Translations under genes and position numbers: made by a program
Shown: positions 8,631-18,216 of the stretch, piece after piece
How the letters are laid out: the number at the start of each line of letters is the position of its first letter
Position numbering within the stretch: the stretch's first letter is position 1
NCBI RefSeq assembly: GCF_014642875.1
Contig: NZ_BMJC01000002.1
Coordinates: 1,178,001 to 1,242,000, forward strand
DNA from: Puia dinghuensis
GTDB taxonomy: Bacteria > Bacteroidota > Bacteroidia > Chitinophagales > Chitinophagaceae
Direction of reading: 5' to 3'
Length of the DNA: 64,000 nt
Notes under the pieces: model-generated
Told to the model about the DNA's origin: nothing
The model's database searches: none
Seen by the model: only the letters and a program-made list of their open reading frames with translations

Positions 8631-11600
8631 TTAGGTCGCAGCAGCAGCCGGGGGTGGAACGATCTGCGTCGCCCGGAGAATGGGCAGCTCGACATAGAAT
8701 GTAGTCCCCTGCCCTTCTACTGTTTCAAACCAGATCTTGCCCTTGGCCTGCTCGACGATGGTCTTGCTCATGGCGAGGCCGAGACCGGTGCCGGAGGATT
8801 TTGTGGTGAAATTGGGGATGAATATCTTGGACTGCATTTCCAGGGGGATGCCTTCCCCGTTGTCGGTTACTTTTACCACGATGCTCTCTTCCCGCACTTC
8901 TTCACTGACGCTGATGACCCGGCGGGTCTTGTTGACGCAGGCCTCGAGGGCATTCTGGAGGAGATTGGTGAAAAGCCGGTTTAGCTGGGTCTTATCCGCA
9001 TAGACCGTGATACGATGATGCACCGGCACCCATTTAAAGAGCAGGTTCTCGGTGGTCTCATAGAGGGAGACAAGGGAATAGAGCATTTCATGGAGATCGA
9101 AGACCTCCTTTTTCGGATTCCCGATATTGGCAAACTGGGCGAAGTCGGAGGCGATCTTCGACAGGTGGTCGATCTGCTCGACAAGGGTGCGGGCCACGCC
9201 GGCGGCCATTTCCTTGACATTGGCGGAGTTGTTGTCGATGGCCTTCTGCAGGTATTGGATACTCAGCTTCATCGGGGTCAGCGGGTTCTTGATCTCGTGT
9301 GCCACCTGGCGGGCCATCTCGCGCCAGGCGCCTTCCCGTTCGCTCTTGGCCAGCGCAGCGGCGCTTTCTTCGAGTTTCCGCACCATCTTATTGTATTCCT
9401 TTACCAGCCCGCCGATCTCGTCGTTGCGGTTCCATTCGATGACCTCATTGGTCTTACCCAGGTTGATCTCCTGCATTTTCTTCGAGATGAGCAGGAAGGA
9501 GATGGTGATGCGGTTCGTCAAAAAGAGGGCAATGGTGCCCGCTATGAGGAAGATGAAGGCATTGAGGTTGATGATGGTGACGAGGAAGTTGGAGATCTCC
9601 TCTTTCAGCTCGTCCTGGGTCGTAAACGAGGGGATGTTGAGATAGGCATAGGCGTTGCCGCTGTCGTCGCGCAGGGGACGGTAGACACTGAGATAGGGTA
9701 CACTGCCAATGCGCTCGTCGTTGGGGAACTGAATGGTATTAAGGTCATGCAGGTTGTAATAGGCCAGGGGATGCATCTTCTTGCTCAATATACCCTTGTT
9801 GTAGACAAAGAGGTTGGACGAGACCAGCAGGTTGCCGTCGAGGTCATAGATGTTGATATCCGTGCCATGGGTCTGGGCGAGATCTTCCGTCAGCCGCTGC
9901 AATACCGTTCTCGACCCCTGGTAAAAAGGCCGTTCCCCTTCCCCACCCACCTGTCCGGCGAGCTTGCTCTGCATTTCACTGACCATGGTCTGCATGGTGC
10001 GGCTGAGCCTGTCCTGATTGTTGCGGTTGTAGCGGTTGATAAAGAAGATGATGGTCGCCACGCCGATGACGACAAAGGAGAAGAGGCTGATAAAGATGAT
10101 GGTGGTATGAATCTGCGACCGGATGTTCATCTGCCAGTAGGTACGCAGCTGGCTCCAGTGCATCCGTGACCAGATGAGCAGGGCCGCCACCCGGAAGATG
10201 GCTACGAGAAAGAGGAAGGCGCTGAACAGATAGGCGAAAAGGGTGATGTCCTCCAGGGAGGAGTTATCCCGTTTGACGACCACCACATAGTCGTCGTCCG
10301 ATATGCGGTGCCAGAGTTCGTCATAGCCATCCTTCTTGACGTGGGTGAAGTCGGTGGCGGGGATCTGCTCGTCGGTGAGATGGGTGGAGAAGGGATAGTC
10401 GCTCTTCTCGCTTACCAACTCCCGCTTGTTGTAAATCGCGTAATATTCGGGCAGATCTCCCGACTTCTGGTGGAACAACTCCGGGATGAGGGCGTCGTCC
10501 CCCTTGTATATTTTCGGATCGGAGAGGATGAAGATATACCCGGCCATTTTCCCCGTCGTATCGTTGCGCAGGGTCTTCCGGTAGATGTAGGTGTATTTGT
10601 CGAAGCTGCGTGAGTAGTATTTCAGATCGGGGACATCGGTGCCCTTGCCGACGGTGAAGATAGTATTAAGGGTATCGTAGGAGATCGGCGGATCGTTGTA
10701 CAGCGGTTTCTCATCGCCGTCAAAAGTATAGATACGGGTGTCGAAGGTGTTGGTATAGGCGGTGAAGGCGCGGTTGATCATGCTGTCCTTGATGGACATG
10801 TTCTCCACCGGGTCTTTGAACCGGGCGAAATGCAGGGAAAGGTAGTCGTTGTCGACGTATCCAAAGCCGATGTTCAGTATCTCCTCTCTGTCGGGGTCGG
10901 CCTGATCGGCGAGCTGCTCGGCCATTTGACGGCGGTTGAGCTCTTCCATCTTCCGGTTCTCAAACAGGATGACGGCCGAGATAGAAGTAGAGAAGATGAA
11001 CAGCCAGAACAACACCTCGGAGACGTTGAAGCGAAAGCGGAGATCGGAGAAGATGCGGCGCTGCATCAGCCAGGTATAGGCGAGCAGCCAGACGAGGACG
11101 AAGATATCGAGTTCGACGGTATCGGTGTTGCGGATAAAGGTGAGCAGCAGGAGGCCCATCGTGGCGATGAGGATATAGAGGACGATGGAGAGGCTCCTGA
11201 TCAGGTAGCCGATGAGTTGGAAAAGGGTCTGGGAAAGGAAGAAATACCCAAGGGCCAGTGCGGCGAGGGCTATGAAGCCGACAAAGCTATAGTTGTTTAA
11301 AAGGCTGAAGAAATTGGTGACATTGAAGGAGATCTTCGCGTCCATCACCAGGGACTGAATGATATTGGCGAACTCGAAGGTGGTGATGACCAGCAGGGCC
11401 AGGCCGATGATGGTGAATATCCAGTTCTTCCAGCGGTGCACCGACTGGGGGATCGTGTAATCGCTCAGCTCGCGCCGGACAAAGAGGATCATCCAGCAGA
11501 ACAGGAAGGAGTTGATCAGCAGGTCGCCCAGGGATTTCAGGACAATGCTCGAACTGTAGATACTGGGGTCGAAGAGATCGTACTGCCGGAGATTGAGCAG

Positions 11601-12413
11601 GCCCGGCGAGACATAGGTGATCACCCGCAGCAGCAGGATGACGGTGATGAGGAAGCCGATGCCCCAGGCAGGTCCCCACTTCTCCCGGATGCTATGGGCG
11701 ATGTTGTGGATGATGATCAGAACGAGGAAGGTCCCCAGCAGGATCACCAGGGGGATGGACCAGTTGTGAGCGGAGGCAAGGTAGCCCGGTTTTTTCTGGA
11801 GGTAGAAAAGAGTGCTGTCACGGATATCCTTTACGGGGAATTCGGTAGGGGTGGAAACGATCTGGACACGGTCTTCCGCCGAAGGGATATCGACAAATTC
11901 CGGGGTGAGGTTGGAGATGGTGATGAAGTATTGCCAGCGAATGGGGATAAGGGCGATGGCGATCATCGACCGGCCTGTCGCCAGGGGAACGGTATTGCGG
12001 ATATAATCATATTGCCCGTTGGCGAGATGGATGAAGCCGGTGCCATCCACACCTCCCACGAGGACATTGGGGGGCAGGGAGCGCTGTTCGTTCCAGAAAG
12101 CGAGAGTGCCGGGGTTGCCGGCGGAGTCGGTGCCATAAAGAAAAATACCATACTTCTTTTCGAGGATGGTCTCGAGTTCGGGCTTGGAATACCGGTTCGC
12201 AGCCAGCCGATTGAGAAAGGCGGTGTCCTTTGACAGCTGGCCAAAGTCCTGTTGCCGCTGTTGTAGAAAGGACTGGATGGAGTTGCGCAGCACCTTGACG
12301 GAAGCATCGCTGCCGAAGTACAGGTTGAGGAAGTAGCCACTCAGCAACAGCACGAAGGCAGCAAGCAAAAGATAGATGTTCCTGCGGAAAATATCGATAA
12401 AAAAGGACTTCAA
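8631..12413 (-). CDS. Very large membrane sensor histidine kinase (NtrY-like)
   Basis: A 1260-residue sensor kinase. It has an N-terminal membrane segment, a long extracytoplasmic region, a block of about eight membrane helices in the first half and a second sensor region. A further membrane helix, HAMP, HisKA and HATPase domains follow. The phospho-accepting His is H1039 in VAHEIKNPLTPMKLS, the NtrY/PAS-type H-box. The ATP-binding motifs are NLLQNALEA, DNGEGIP and GTGLGLA. No receiver domain or response regulator is adjacent, so the partner is elsewhere. Its ATG overlaps the mazG stop by 4 bp, indicating co-transcription. The ligand is unknown. Confidence 0.9.
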   Translation of the reverse strand: MKSFFIDIFRRNIYLLLAAFVLLLSGYFLNLYFGSDASVKVLRNSIQSFLQQRQQDFGQLSKDTAFLNRLAANRYSKPELETILEKKYGIFLYGTDSAGNPGTLAFWNEQRSLPPNVLVGGVDGTGFIHLANGQYDYIRNTVPLATGRSMIAIALIPIRWQYFITISNLTPEFVDIPSAEDRVQIVSTPTEFPVKDIRDSTLFYLQKKPGYLASAHNWSIPLVILLGTFLVLIIIHNIAHSIREKWGPAWGIGFLITVILLLRVITYVSPGLLNLRQYDLFDPSIYSSSIVLKSLGDLLINSFLFCWMILFVRRELSDYTIPQSVHRWKNWIFTIIGLALLVITTFEFANIIQSLVMDAKISFNVTNFFSLLNNYSFVGFIALAALALGYFFLSQTLFQLIGYLIRSLSIVLYILIATMGLLLLTFIRNTDTVELDIFVLVWLLAYTWLMQRRIFSDLRFRFNVSEVLFWLFIFSTSISAVILFENRKMEELNRRQMAEQLADQADPDREEILNIGFGYVDNDYLSLHFARFKDPVENMSIKDSMINRAFTAYTNTFDTRIYTFDGDEKPLYNDPPISYDTLNTIFTVGKGTDVPDLKYYSRSFDKYTYIYRKTLRNDTTGKMAGYIFILSDPKIYKGDDALIPELFHQKSGDLPEYYAIYNKRELVSEKSDYPFSTHLTDEQIPATDFTHVKKDGYDELWHRISDDDYVVVVKRDNSSLEDITLFAYLFSAFLFLVAIFRVAALLIWSRMHWSQLRTYWQMNIRSQIHTTIIFISLFSFVVIGVATIIFFINRYNRNNQDRLSRTMQTMVSEMQSKLAGQVGGEGERPFYQGSRTVLQRLTEDLAQTHGTDINIYDLDGNLLVSSNLFVYNKGILSKKMHPLAYYNLHDLNTIQFPNDERIGSVPYLSVYRPLRDDSGNAYAYLNIPSFTTQDELKEEISNFLVTIINLNAFIFLIAGTIALFLTNRITISFLLISKKMQEINLGKTNEVIEWNRNDEIGGLVKEYNKMVRKLEESAAALAKSEREGAWREMARQVAHEIKNPLTPMKLSIQYLQKAIDNNSANVKEMAAGVARTLVEQIDHLSKIASDFAQFANIGNPKKEVFDLHEMLYSLVSLYETTENLLFKWVPVHHRITVYADKTQLNRLFTNLLQNALEACVNKTRRVISVSEEVREESIVVKVTDNGEGIPLEMQSKIFIPNFTTKSSGTGLGLAMSKTIVEQAKGKIWFETVEGQGTTFYVELPILRATQIVPPPAAAAT

Positions 12414-13246
12414 TCCGAAGAATTTTGTTGTTTGGGGGCTCCGGGGGCGTCGGTTTCGCGGGATTTGGCTTTAATCGAGTTCCACAGGGCGTCCATTTCC
12501 GCCAGGGTCATGCCGGCCAGGGTCCGGCCTTGCAAACGGGCCTCTTCCTCCATGCGGGTGAAGCGGGCGATGAATTTCTTGTTTGTTCGCTCCAGGGCGC
12601 TCTCGGCGTCTATATGCAAAAATCGTGCATAATTAATTAGCGAGAAGGAAAGATCGCCGAATTCTTCTTCGATGCGGTCGGGATCCTGCAGGGCTATGGC
12701 ATCCTGGAGCTCGGCCATTTCTTCCTGCACCTTATCCCAGACCTGGGCTGTCTCGTCCCATTCGAAACCCACTTTCCCGGCTTTTTCCTGTAGCCGGGTT
12801 GCCTTGACGGTGGCAGGCAGGGAGACGGGGACGCCGCTGAGGACCGACTTCTTGCCTTCCATGAGCTTTAGCTGCTCCCAGTTGCGTTTGACGTCCTCTT
12901 CGTTGTTGACGGTGACGAGGCCGGGATGGGCAGAAGTGTCGCCGTAGATATGGGGATGGCGGGCGATGAGTTTGTCGCAGATGCCGTTGAGCACCTCGTC
13001 GAGGGTAAACTGTCCCTCTTCTTTGCCGATGCGGGCATAGAAGACGAGATGCAGGAAAAGATCACCGAGTTCTTCCTTGATGCCCTTCCAATCATTTTCC
13101 GTGATAGCGTCCGCCAGTTCATAGGTCTCTTCGATGGTGAGTGGCCGCAGGGTGCGGATCGTCTGTTTCTTGTCCCAGGGGCATTGTTCGCGCAGCTCGT
13201 CCATAATCTTGACCAGGCGCTGGAAGGCCGTTACGTTTTCATTCAT
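12410..13246 (-). CDS. mazG: Nucleoside triphosphate pyrophosphohydrolase MazG
   Basis: The 278-residue protein contains tandem all-alpha NTP-PPase repeats. The EETYELADAI and EELGDLFLHLVF motifs in the first half provide the ExxE/ExxD metal ligands, and a second set (EEFGDLSFSLINYARF) lies in the C-terminal half. It hydrolyses NTPs to NMP and pyrophosphate, cleaning non-canonical nucleotides and influencing ppGpp-linked stress. The start at 13246 gives the canonical MNENVTAFQRLV N-terminus. It is the first gene of a two-gene unit with the large sensor kinase. Confidence 0.95.
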   Translation of the reverse strand: MNENVTAFQRLVKIMDELREQCPWDKKQTIRTLRPLTIEETYELADAITENDWKGIKEELGDLFLHLVFYARIGKEEGQFTLDEVLNGICDKLIARHPHIYGDTSAHPGLVTVNNEEDVKRNWEQLKLMEGKKSVLSGVPVSLPATVKATRLQEKAGKVGFEWDETAQVWDKVQEEMAELQDAIALQDPDRIEEEFGDLSFSLINYARFLHIDAESALERTNKKFIARFTRMEEEARLQGRTLAGMTLAEMDALWNSIKAKSRETDAPGAPKQQNSSD

Positions 13247-13263
13247 AAATCGCTGTTTTTCTT

Positions 13264-13329
13264 GGGATGCTTCGCATCCCTGATCAAAGGCTAATGTCTG
13301 TCCTTCGGACGAGATGCTTCCAGCATCTC
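13264..13329. other. Cluster of three small hairpins upstream of mazG
   Basis: Three perfect short stems occur in a row: GGGATGC-TTC-GCATCCC, GTCC-TTC-GGAC, and GAGATGCT-TCC-AGCATCTC. They fill the spacer between the DUF3667 gene and mazG. They lack clear U-tracts and may be an RNA-stability or attenuation element. Confidence 0.45.
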
Positions 13330-13337
13330 AGGCCTAA

Positions 13338-14600
13338 CTATACCGAGAACACGGAGATCAGCAGGAAGGTGGACAGCAGAACCAGGTTGATGACAAACAT
13401 CAGGCTGCAGATAAAAAAGTATTTCAGAAAAGTCTTCCCCCTCCCCTGGCCATAGAAGCCCCGCATCGCCTTGTACAGATAGATGAGCATCCACAGGAAA
13501 ATCGCAAAGTTCGCCAAATCTATGACAATATGCAACCATTGCGCTGTGGTGGCATTCCTCAGCGCATACAGCATCATGTACAGGAAGAGCTGGATAAAGG
13601 TGGCGCAATAGACGTGGATGGCGAAGATGCCATGGTTGACATAGTAATATTGCTTGTGCCGGTAGTATAAGATATTCATTATCAGGGCAAAGATGGGCAG
13701 TGATATCCAGAGTATCTTAGGGAAGGAATGAAAGATGTTCTCGAGAAGATGTTCGGTAAAGAGCTGCTGGTTCTCCTCGAACTCCTGCTTGACCACGGTG
13801 CCGTGGCGAACAATGAAGCGCCTGAGCCAGCCGTCGCGGAGGCTGTCCGGCAGGGTTTTTTCAGCGGAATCGTACTCCCCGACAGTGTTGTAGTCGATGT
13901 CGACACCCAGGAAGTTGAAATTTTCTGTGGTGGCGGAGGCGGCGCTTGCCTTGGAATAAGTGCGGATCGCCTTGCGGAATTTCTTTGATTGAACGAAGCT
14001 GAGATTACTGCGGGAAAGCGAATCGCCGTAAGCGGCGGCGAGGATGCTGTCGAGCCCCTTATTGGAAAAAATCTGTTTTGCCGTATCTCCATACTTCTTT
14101 TTTATCCCCGCAATCTCGATGTTGCGTTTTTCGAGGCTCTCCCGGTAGTCGTCCTTATCCTCCTCGTCGGCTGCAGCGAGCTTTTTTTGGAGGCGGGCGC
14201 TGTCTGTTCTGAGATCGGCGAGGCTGTGGGTTGTCTTCTGCGTCTCTTCCTGGTCTTCCTTCATCACCCTGGCCATCTTTTCGGGTCTGCTCATCGAAAA
14301 AAGGACAATGAAAAAGATGGCCGATGTGAAGACGTACATCCTCACGGGGTTGAGATAGGCCATCCGGCGACCGCGCATATATTCGAGGGAGAGGAAACCG
14401 GGTTTTTTCAGGAGGTATTTCAACGTGGCGAAGAATTTCCCGTCAAAGTGAGTAATGTCGTTGAAAAAGTGCTGGACGAGGTGCCAGACGGTCTCCTTGG
14501 GCTCGAGGTTCTCCTGGCCGCAGACGTGGCAATAACGGCCAATAATTTCCGTCTGACAATTCAGGCAGGTCTTTTCCTTTCTTTCCTTTAGGTGGGACAA
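13338..14600 (-). CDS. DUF3667 domain membrane protein
   Basis: The 420-residue protein begins with a four-cysteine zinc ribbon (CLNCQTEIIGRYCHVCGQ). It continues with the DUF3667 signature (HFDGKFFATLKYLLKKPGFLSLEYMRGRR followed by NPVRMYVFTSAIFF). A charged coiled-coil-like middle and four to five C-terminal membrane helices complete it. The family is common in Bacteroidota and has no established function. It lies 91 bp upstream of mazG on the same strand, separated by hairpins, and is divergent from the next gene. Confidence 0.85.
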   Translation of the reverse strand: MSHLKERKEKTCLNCQTEIIGRYCHVCGQENLEPKETVWHLVQHFFNDITHFDGKFFATLKYLLKKPGFLSLEYMRGRRMAYLNPVRMYVFTSAIFFIVLFSMSRPEKMARVMKEDQEETQKTTHSLADLRTDSARLQKKLAAADEEDKDDYRESLEKRNIEIAGIKKKYGDTAKQIFSNKGLDSILAAAYGDSLSRSNLSFVQSKKFRKAIRTYSKASAASATTENFNFLGVDIDYNTVGEYDSAEKTLPDSLRDGWLRRFIVRHGTVVKQEFEENQQLFTEHLLENIFHSFPKILWISLPIFALIMNILYYRHKQYYYVNHGIFAIHVYCATFIQLFLYMMLYALRNATTAQWLHIVIDLANFAIFLWMLIYLYKAMRGFYGQGRGKTFLKYFFICSLMFVINLVLLSTFLLISVFSV

Positions 14601-14684
14601 AGCAGTTAAATTTTCTCCTAAAATAAGAGAATCAACGGGGTTTCGCGTATTAAATTGATTGTTTTTTCGTTACGGGATAGGTTC

Positions 14685-14692
14685 TAAATTTG
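14685..14692 (+). promoter_or_regulatory. -7 promoter element ahead of the YD-repeat-like gene
   Basis: TAAATTTG is a perfect TAnnTTTG only 5 nt before the ATG at 14698. The mRNA would be leaderless or nearly so. Confidence 0.45.
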
Positions 14693-14697
14693 CGTTT

Positions 14698-15543
14698 ATG
14701 AAGTTTCTTATCGGATGCCTGATCCTGTGCTTACCGGGCCAGGCAAGTGAAGCCCAATATTTATACAAAGACCTGGTCGTTACCCGGCAGAACAATGCCC
14801 GCTGGAAGCTCTTCCGGGAGAACCATGTAAGTGGAGTTACACTAAAGAGCCTGGAGGCAAACGGCCAGCCTACCGAGGGTTTTGTCGGCGAGCAGACACT
14901 GGCTGCGGATTATACGCAGATGACCACCCACACCAAGACAGCAGGTTCGACGGATTCCTGGATCTTTGCCACCTATGCCAACGGATTGATGACAAAGACC
15001 GTCGACACCAGTGATACCTACCAGAGTACAACGGAATACCAGTATGATGCGGCCGGACACATTATGTCCATTACTAATACCGCCATCGAGACGGACAACC
15101 ATCTAAAGGATGTCGAACAGCATCTCTGGAGCTATGATGCCGCGCATCCGGGCAAGCCGGTGTCCATGTTAAAGGTCAAGAACGGGTCGGACACCACCTA
15201 TATCCGTTTTATTTCGGATGAGAAGGGCAACATCGTCGAGGAAAGAAGTGCCCGGCTGGGCGAGAACCTGCCGACCATCTATTATTATTACGACGCAGAC
15301 AACCATCTTACCGATATTGTTCGTTACAGCATAAGGGCACAGCGGCTGCTGCCCATGGACATCTTCGAATACGCGGATGGGCGGCTCAGCACCATGCTGG
15401 TTGTCCCGGAGGAGGGAAATACCTTTTATCAGAAATGGTATTACACCTATGACGATGAAAAGGGGCTGAAGACAAAAGACCAATGTTACAATAAAGAAAA
15501 AGAGCTGCTTGGAAGCGTAGAATACGAGTATAGTTATAAATGA
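14698..15543 (+). CDS. Secreted YD-repeat-like protein of unknown function
   Basis: ATG 14698 is chosen because it opens a clear signal peptide (MKFLIGCLILCLPGQASEA); the upstream in-frame TTG at 14659 would add 13 residues before it. The 281-residue product has short repeats such as TEYQYDAAGHIMSI, YYYYDADNHLTDIV and WYYTYDDEKG, about 60 residues apart. These resemble YD/RHS beta-strand repeats, but there is no core-associated toxin domain. It is probably a periplasmic or surface protein. Its stop overlaps a possible upstream start of the next gene (ATGA). Confidence 0.7.
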   Translation: MKFLIGCLILCLPGQASEAQYLYKDLVVTRQNNARWKLFRENHVSGVTLKSLEANGQPTEGFVGEQTLAADYTQMTTHTKTAGSTDSWIFATYANGLMTKTVDTSDTYQSTTEYQYDAAGHIMSITNTAIETDNHLKDVEQHLWSYDAAHPGKPVSMLKVKNGSDTTYIRFISDEKGNIVEERSARLGENLPTIYYYYDADNHLTDIVRYSIRAQRLLPMDIFEYADGRLSTMLVVPEEGNTFYQKWYYTYDDEKGLKTKDQCYNKEKELLGSVEYEYSYK

Positions 15544-15558
15544 GGCGCCTCCGGCGCC
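15544..15558. other. Small palindromic hairpin after the stop codon
   Basis: GGCGCC-TCC-GGCGCC begins directly after the preceding TGA and ends 17 nt before ATG 15576. This resembles the stop-hairpin-start arrangement between dxr and rseP. Confidence 0.45.
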
Positions 15559-15575
15559 GGCACAAAATACCTGAT

Positions 15576-16208
15576 ATGCGTCAGACCATTTGTCTTCTTC
15601 TCGTGCTTTGTGGCCTTTCGGGGATGGCACAGGACCTCGATTTCCCCGACTTCCGTAATAAAAAGGACAACTTCGCCAAAATATCGGACAAGGATATGCG
15701 CGCCGATGTCGCCAGCTTCGCCCTGGCAGCGGTAGACGAGAGTATCGGGAAGGCGCCCCTGGCCGCCGTGCCGGTGGTGGACTACGGGCCCAATTTTATC
15801 AAATACAGCGACGATAATATCCAGGTGACGATAAAGACGGGCATCTTCTTCCAATCCAGGCATAAACTGATGATGCAGGAAGGCCATCTGTTGCGTATCG
15901 ACGGCAAGCCCTATTATGGCGGCGTCATCGGCGAGCCCCCGCACACGACGATAGAGTCCATTACGGTGCTGGTGGGGAAGGATACTGTCGCCATTCCTCC
16001 TACGGCATTTTTCGATCTCTACGACCCGAAATTCAGCTTCCGGGAGAATGGGGCCACGAGAAGCAGAAATGGGGTTTTCCTGTCGGGCGACAAGCATACC
16101 TTCTACATCTACCTGCTGAATATAGATAACAAAGGTACCGAGTATACCTTTGTTATCCGTAATAAGCAATACCTGCGACGCATAGTCGACTGGGGTTTTC
16201 TGAATTAA
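15576..16208 (+). CDS. Secreted hypothetical protein
   Basis: ATG 15576 is preferred because it gives a clean signal peptide (MRQTICLLLVLCGLSGMAQ). An in-frame ATG at 15540 would overlap the upstream stop but add a basic stretch. The mature protein of about 190 residues contains YGPNFIKYSDDNIQVTIKTG and a beta-rich C-terminus. I do not recognise a family. It is co-directional with and adjacent to the YD-repeat-like gene, suggesting a shared envelope role. It converges on the MFS exporter gene. Confidence 0.65.
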   Translation: MRQTICLLLVLCGLSGMAQDLDFPDFRNKKDNFAKISDKDMRADVASFALAAVDESIGKAPLAAVPVVDYGPNFIKYSDDNIQVTIKTGIFFQSRHKLMMQEGHLLRIDGKPYYGGVIGEPPHTTIESITVLVGKDTVAIPPTAFFDLYDPKFSFRENGATRSRNGVFLSGDKHTFYIYLLNIDNKGTEYTFVIRNKQYLRRIVDWGFLN

Positions 16209-16216
16209 GCTGCACG

Positions 16217-17464
16217 TTACTGGGCCTGCAGCTTCGGGGCCGCTGATGCCTGCAACTGTTTGTTGACCCCGTACATCAATACGGCGCAGATCATAAAGGC
16301 GCCGACGGTGACCATTCCCAACGTATCATAATGTATCAATTTGCCGGTAGCGTCCTGCGCAATGATAAAGCCGCCGACGGCCGATGCGATGCCGCCGCCC
16401 AACTGCTGCACCGAGGAATTGATGCTCATGAAGGCCCCGCGATCGGGTGCGTCGGGTACGCCCGAAATGAGCGCCTGGCTGGGGATCTGCCGGGAGAATA
16501 CGGCCGTATACATCAGGGTGTTGATGATCAGCACTTCCCAAAGCGGGGTTAATGAGAGATGTGTGAGCACCTGCACCATTATGGTTGCCAGGATGCTGCC
16601 GTCGATGAACATGCGGAACTTGCCGATGCGGTCGCTGCGTTTGCCGATGAGGGGACCGGTGATAAGACCGGACGCGCCGGCCACGATGAAGACGATGGGC
16701 AGGATCGTCTCACTGACACCCACATTGTGGACGAGGAAGGCGCTGGAATAGGGCATGATCAGAAAGCCTCCGGTGGAAAGAAACGCCGTAGTTAAGAAGG
16801 CCCGGAGATAGCGTTTCTGCGAAATGGTGCGCAGCAGGTGAGCAAGTGGACGCTGGTGGGCGCGTTGCTCCAAATGACCGGTGACGGGTCGCATCCAGCG
16901 GAGGATGACAAGGCCGATGGGGAGACAGAAGGCAACGATCATCTGAAAGGGCATATGCCAGCCCCAACGGTTGGCGAGAAAGAGGCCCAAGGGGATGCCC
17001 GCCACCTGGCTAACGGAAAAGGCCATCTGCACATAACCCATGACGCGGCCGCGCTTTTCCAGCGGGAAGAGATCGGCGATGATGGCCATATTGACGGAGA
17101 AGAGGACCCCGGCGAAGAGGCCCGTGACCATCCGGGCAAAGAGCAGGAAGTTGTAGTCGGGGGCGATGCCGCAGAGCAGGGTGCCGAGGACAAAGCCGGA
17201 ATAGCAGAAGAGAAGCATCTTTTTGCGATCGAATTTGTCGGCAAAGCCTGCGGTGAGGATACCCGAGACGGCGGCGCTAAAGGCATAGGCAGAGACGACC
17301 CAGCCGAAGTGGCCGGGACTGATGTGGAGGACGCGGATGAGTTGGGCGCCCAGCGGAGCCATGATGATGAAGTCGAGTATGACGGTGAATTGCAAGAGGG
17401 AAATGACCGCGATGACGAAGGTCTGATAGCCGGTGAAGACCGGGGTTTTGGTTTGCTGTTCCAT
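16217..17464 (-). CDS. MFS drug/solute exporter (12 TM)
   Basis: ATG 17464 is chosen: an earlier in-frame ATG at 17527 lies inside a repressor operator. The 415-residue protein has about 12 membrane helices. Motif A (GFADKFDRKKML) lies in the loop after helix 2, and a second loop motif (GKRSDRIGKF) mid-protein. It is similar to AraJ/Bcr-like proton-driven exporters. A palindromic operator nearly identical in half-site to the one at the divergent TetR/DHA2 promoter lies 49 bp upstream of the start, so it is probably repressed by the adjacent TetR protein. Confidence 0.85.
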   Translation of the reverse strand: MEQQTKTPVFTGYQTFVIAVISLLQFTVILDFIIMAPLGAQLIRVLHISPGHFGWVVSAYAFSAAVSGILTAGFADKFDRKKMLLFCYSGFVLGTLLCGIAPDYNFLLFARMVTGLFAGVLFSVNMAIIADLFPLEKRGRVMGYVQMAFSVSQVAGIPLGLFLANRWGWHMPFQMIVAFCLPIGLVILRWMRPVTGHLEQRAHQRPLAHLLRTISQKRYLRAFLTTAFLSTGGFLIMPYSSAFLVHNVGVSETILPIVFIVAGASGLITGPLIGKRSDRIGKFRMFIDGSILATIMVQVLTHLSLTPLWEVLIINTLMYTAVFSRQIPSQALISGVPDAPDRGAFMSINSSVQQLGGGIASAVGGFIIAQDATGKLIHYDTLGMVTVGAFMICAVLMYGVNKQLQASAAPKLQAQ

Positions 17465-17512
17465 ATGGATGGTTTTGCTTGTGTTTAATTGGTTGGTTTG
17501 CTTGCTGTTATT

Positions 17513-17530
17513 TAAATGAACATTCATTTA
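17513..17530. promoter_or_regulatory. TetR operator 1, upstream of the MFS gene
   Basis: TAAATGAA-CA-TTCATTTA is a perfect 8+2+8 palindrome. It shares the AAATGAA/TTCATTT half-sites with operator 2 at 18196-18215. Confidence 0.75.
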
Positions 17531-17572
17531 TTTATGCTGGTAAAAAAATTTGCCCTGTGGCAGCTGGGTTTC

Positions 17573-18184
17573 TTAGGGCGCCGGGGGCGGGGTTTCGGGT
17601 TTTAGTGCTTTCAAGACCAGGGTCAGCGTTTGCATCAGGACCTCATCGGTAAGGGTGAAGGGGTCGCCCGCCATGTTGACCCCGGCCTGATGAAACCGTA
17701 TGAGGTTGTAGAGGGGGGCGAAGGCAACGGACCAGTAAACTTCGATGGGCATGCGGACAAGTTCTTTATTCTCTATCGCCTTAGTGACCCAGCGTTTCAT
17801 GGCTTCGCTGAACCCCTGGTGCTTCGTGCGGTGAGCGAGTCTGTGCAGGGGGGTGAACTTGAAATGCTCCATAAAATGCGTTTCGTCGGAGTGCTCGAGA
17901 TGGTATCGCGCGCGGTTCTTCCATTGGATGGTGAGGCCCGTGGCGAAATCCATTTCGGGGTCGAAACCGGTCATGATGTAGCCGAAATACTTGTCGCATT
18001 CGCGCATGTAGAGTTGCTGGATGAGATCGTCGCGGTCTTTGAAATAAATATAGATGGTGGCCGGTGAGACGCCGGCGGCCTTTGCGAGTTTTTGCATGCT
18101 CAATCCATCGAAGCCGTCCTTGACGATGGAGGTGAGGGCGTGCTGCAAAAGGGCATCTATTTTATTTTCGTCGCGGGTGCGCAT
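17573..18184 (-). CDS. TetR/AcrR family transcriptional repressor
   Basis: ATG 18184 opens the recognisable N-terminal DNA-binding domain. The helix-turn-helix is LSMQKLAKAAGVSPATIYIYF, about residues 28-48, giving 203 residues; a longer frame upstream is spurious. The ligand-binding half is variable, as usual. The gene sits between two MFS exporters with matching palindromes upstream of both. This strongly suggests a local efflux regulon induced by the repressor's ligand. It is likely autoregulated, since its own start lies 12 bp from operator 2. Confidence 0.92.
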   Translation of the reverse strand: MRTRDENKIDALLQHALTSIVKDGFDGLSMQKLAKAAGVSPATIYIYFKDRDDLIQQLYMRECDKYFGYIMTGFDPEMDFATGLTIQWKNRARYHLEHSDETHFMEHFKFTPLHRLAHRTKHQGFSEAMKRWVTKAIENKELVRMPIEVYWSVAFAPLYNLIRFHQAGVNMAGDPFTLTDEVLMQTLTLVLKALKPETPPPAP

Positions 18185-18195
18185 GGTGCAAAAAT

Positions 18196-18215
18196 AAATG
18201 AACGTTCGTTCATTT
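18196..18215. promoter_or_regulatory. TetR operator 2, divergent tetR/DHA2 region
   Basis: AAATGAACG-TT-CGTTCATTT is a perfect 9+2+9 palindrome. It overlaps the -33 region of the rightward promoter and the expected start site of the leftward one. Confidence 0.8.
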
Positions 18216-18216
18216 T

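Noticed and set aside
9015-10169. 384-codon open frame antisense to the sensor kinase
   Set aside because: The kinase frame has complete HisKA/HATPase motifs; the antisense product is low-complexity and follows from codon bias.
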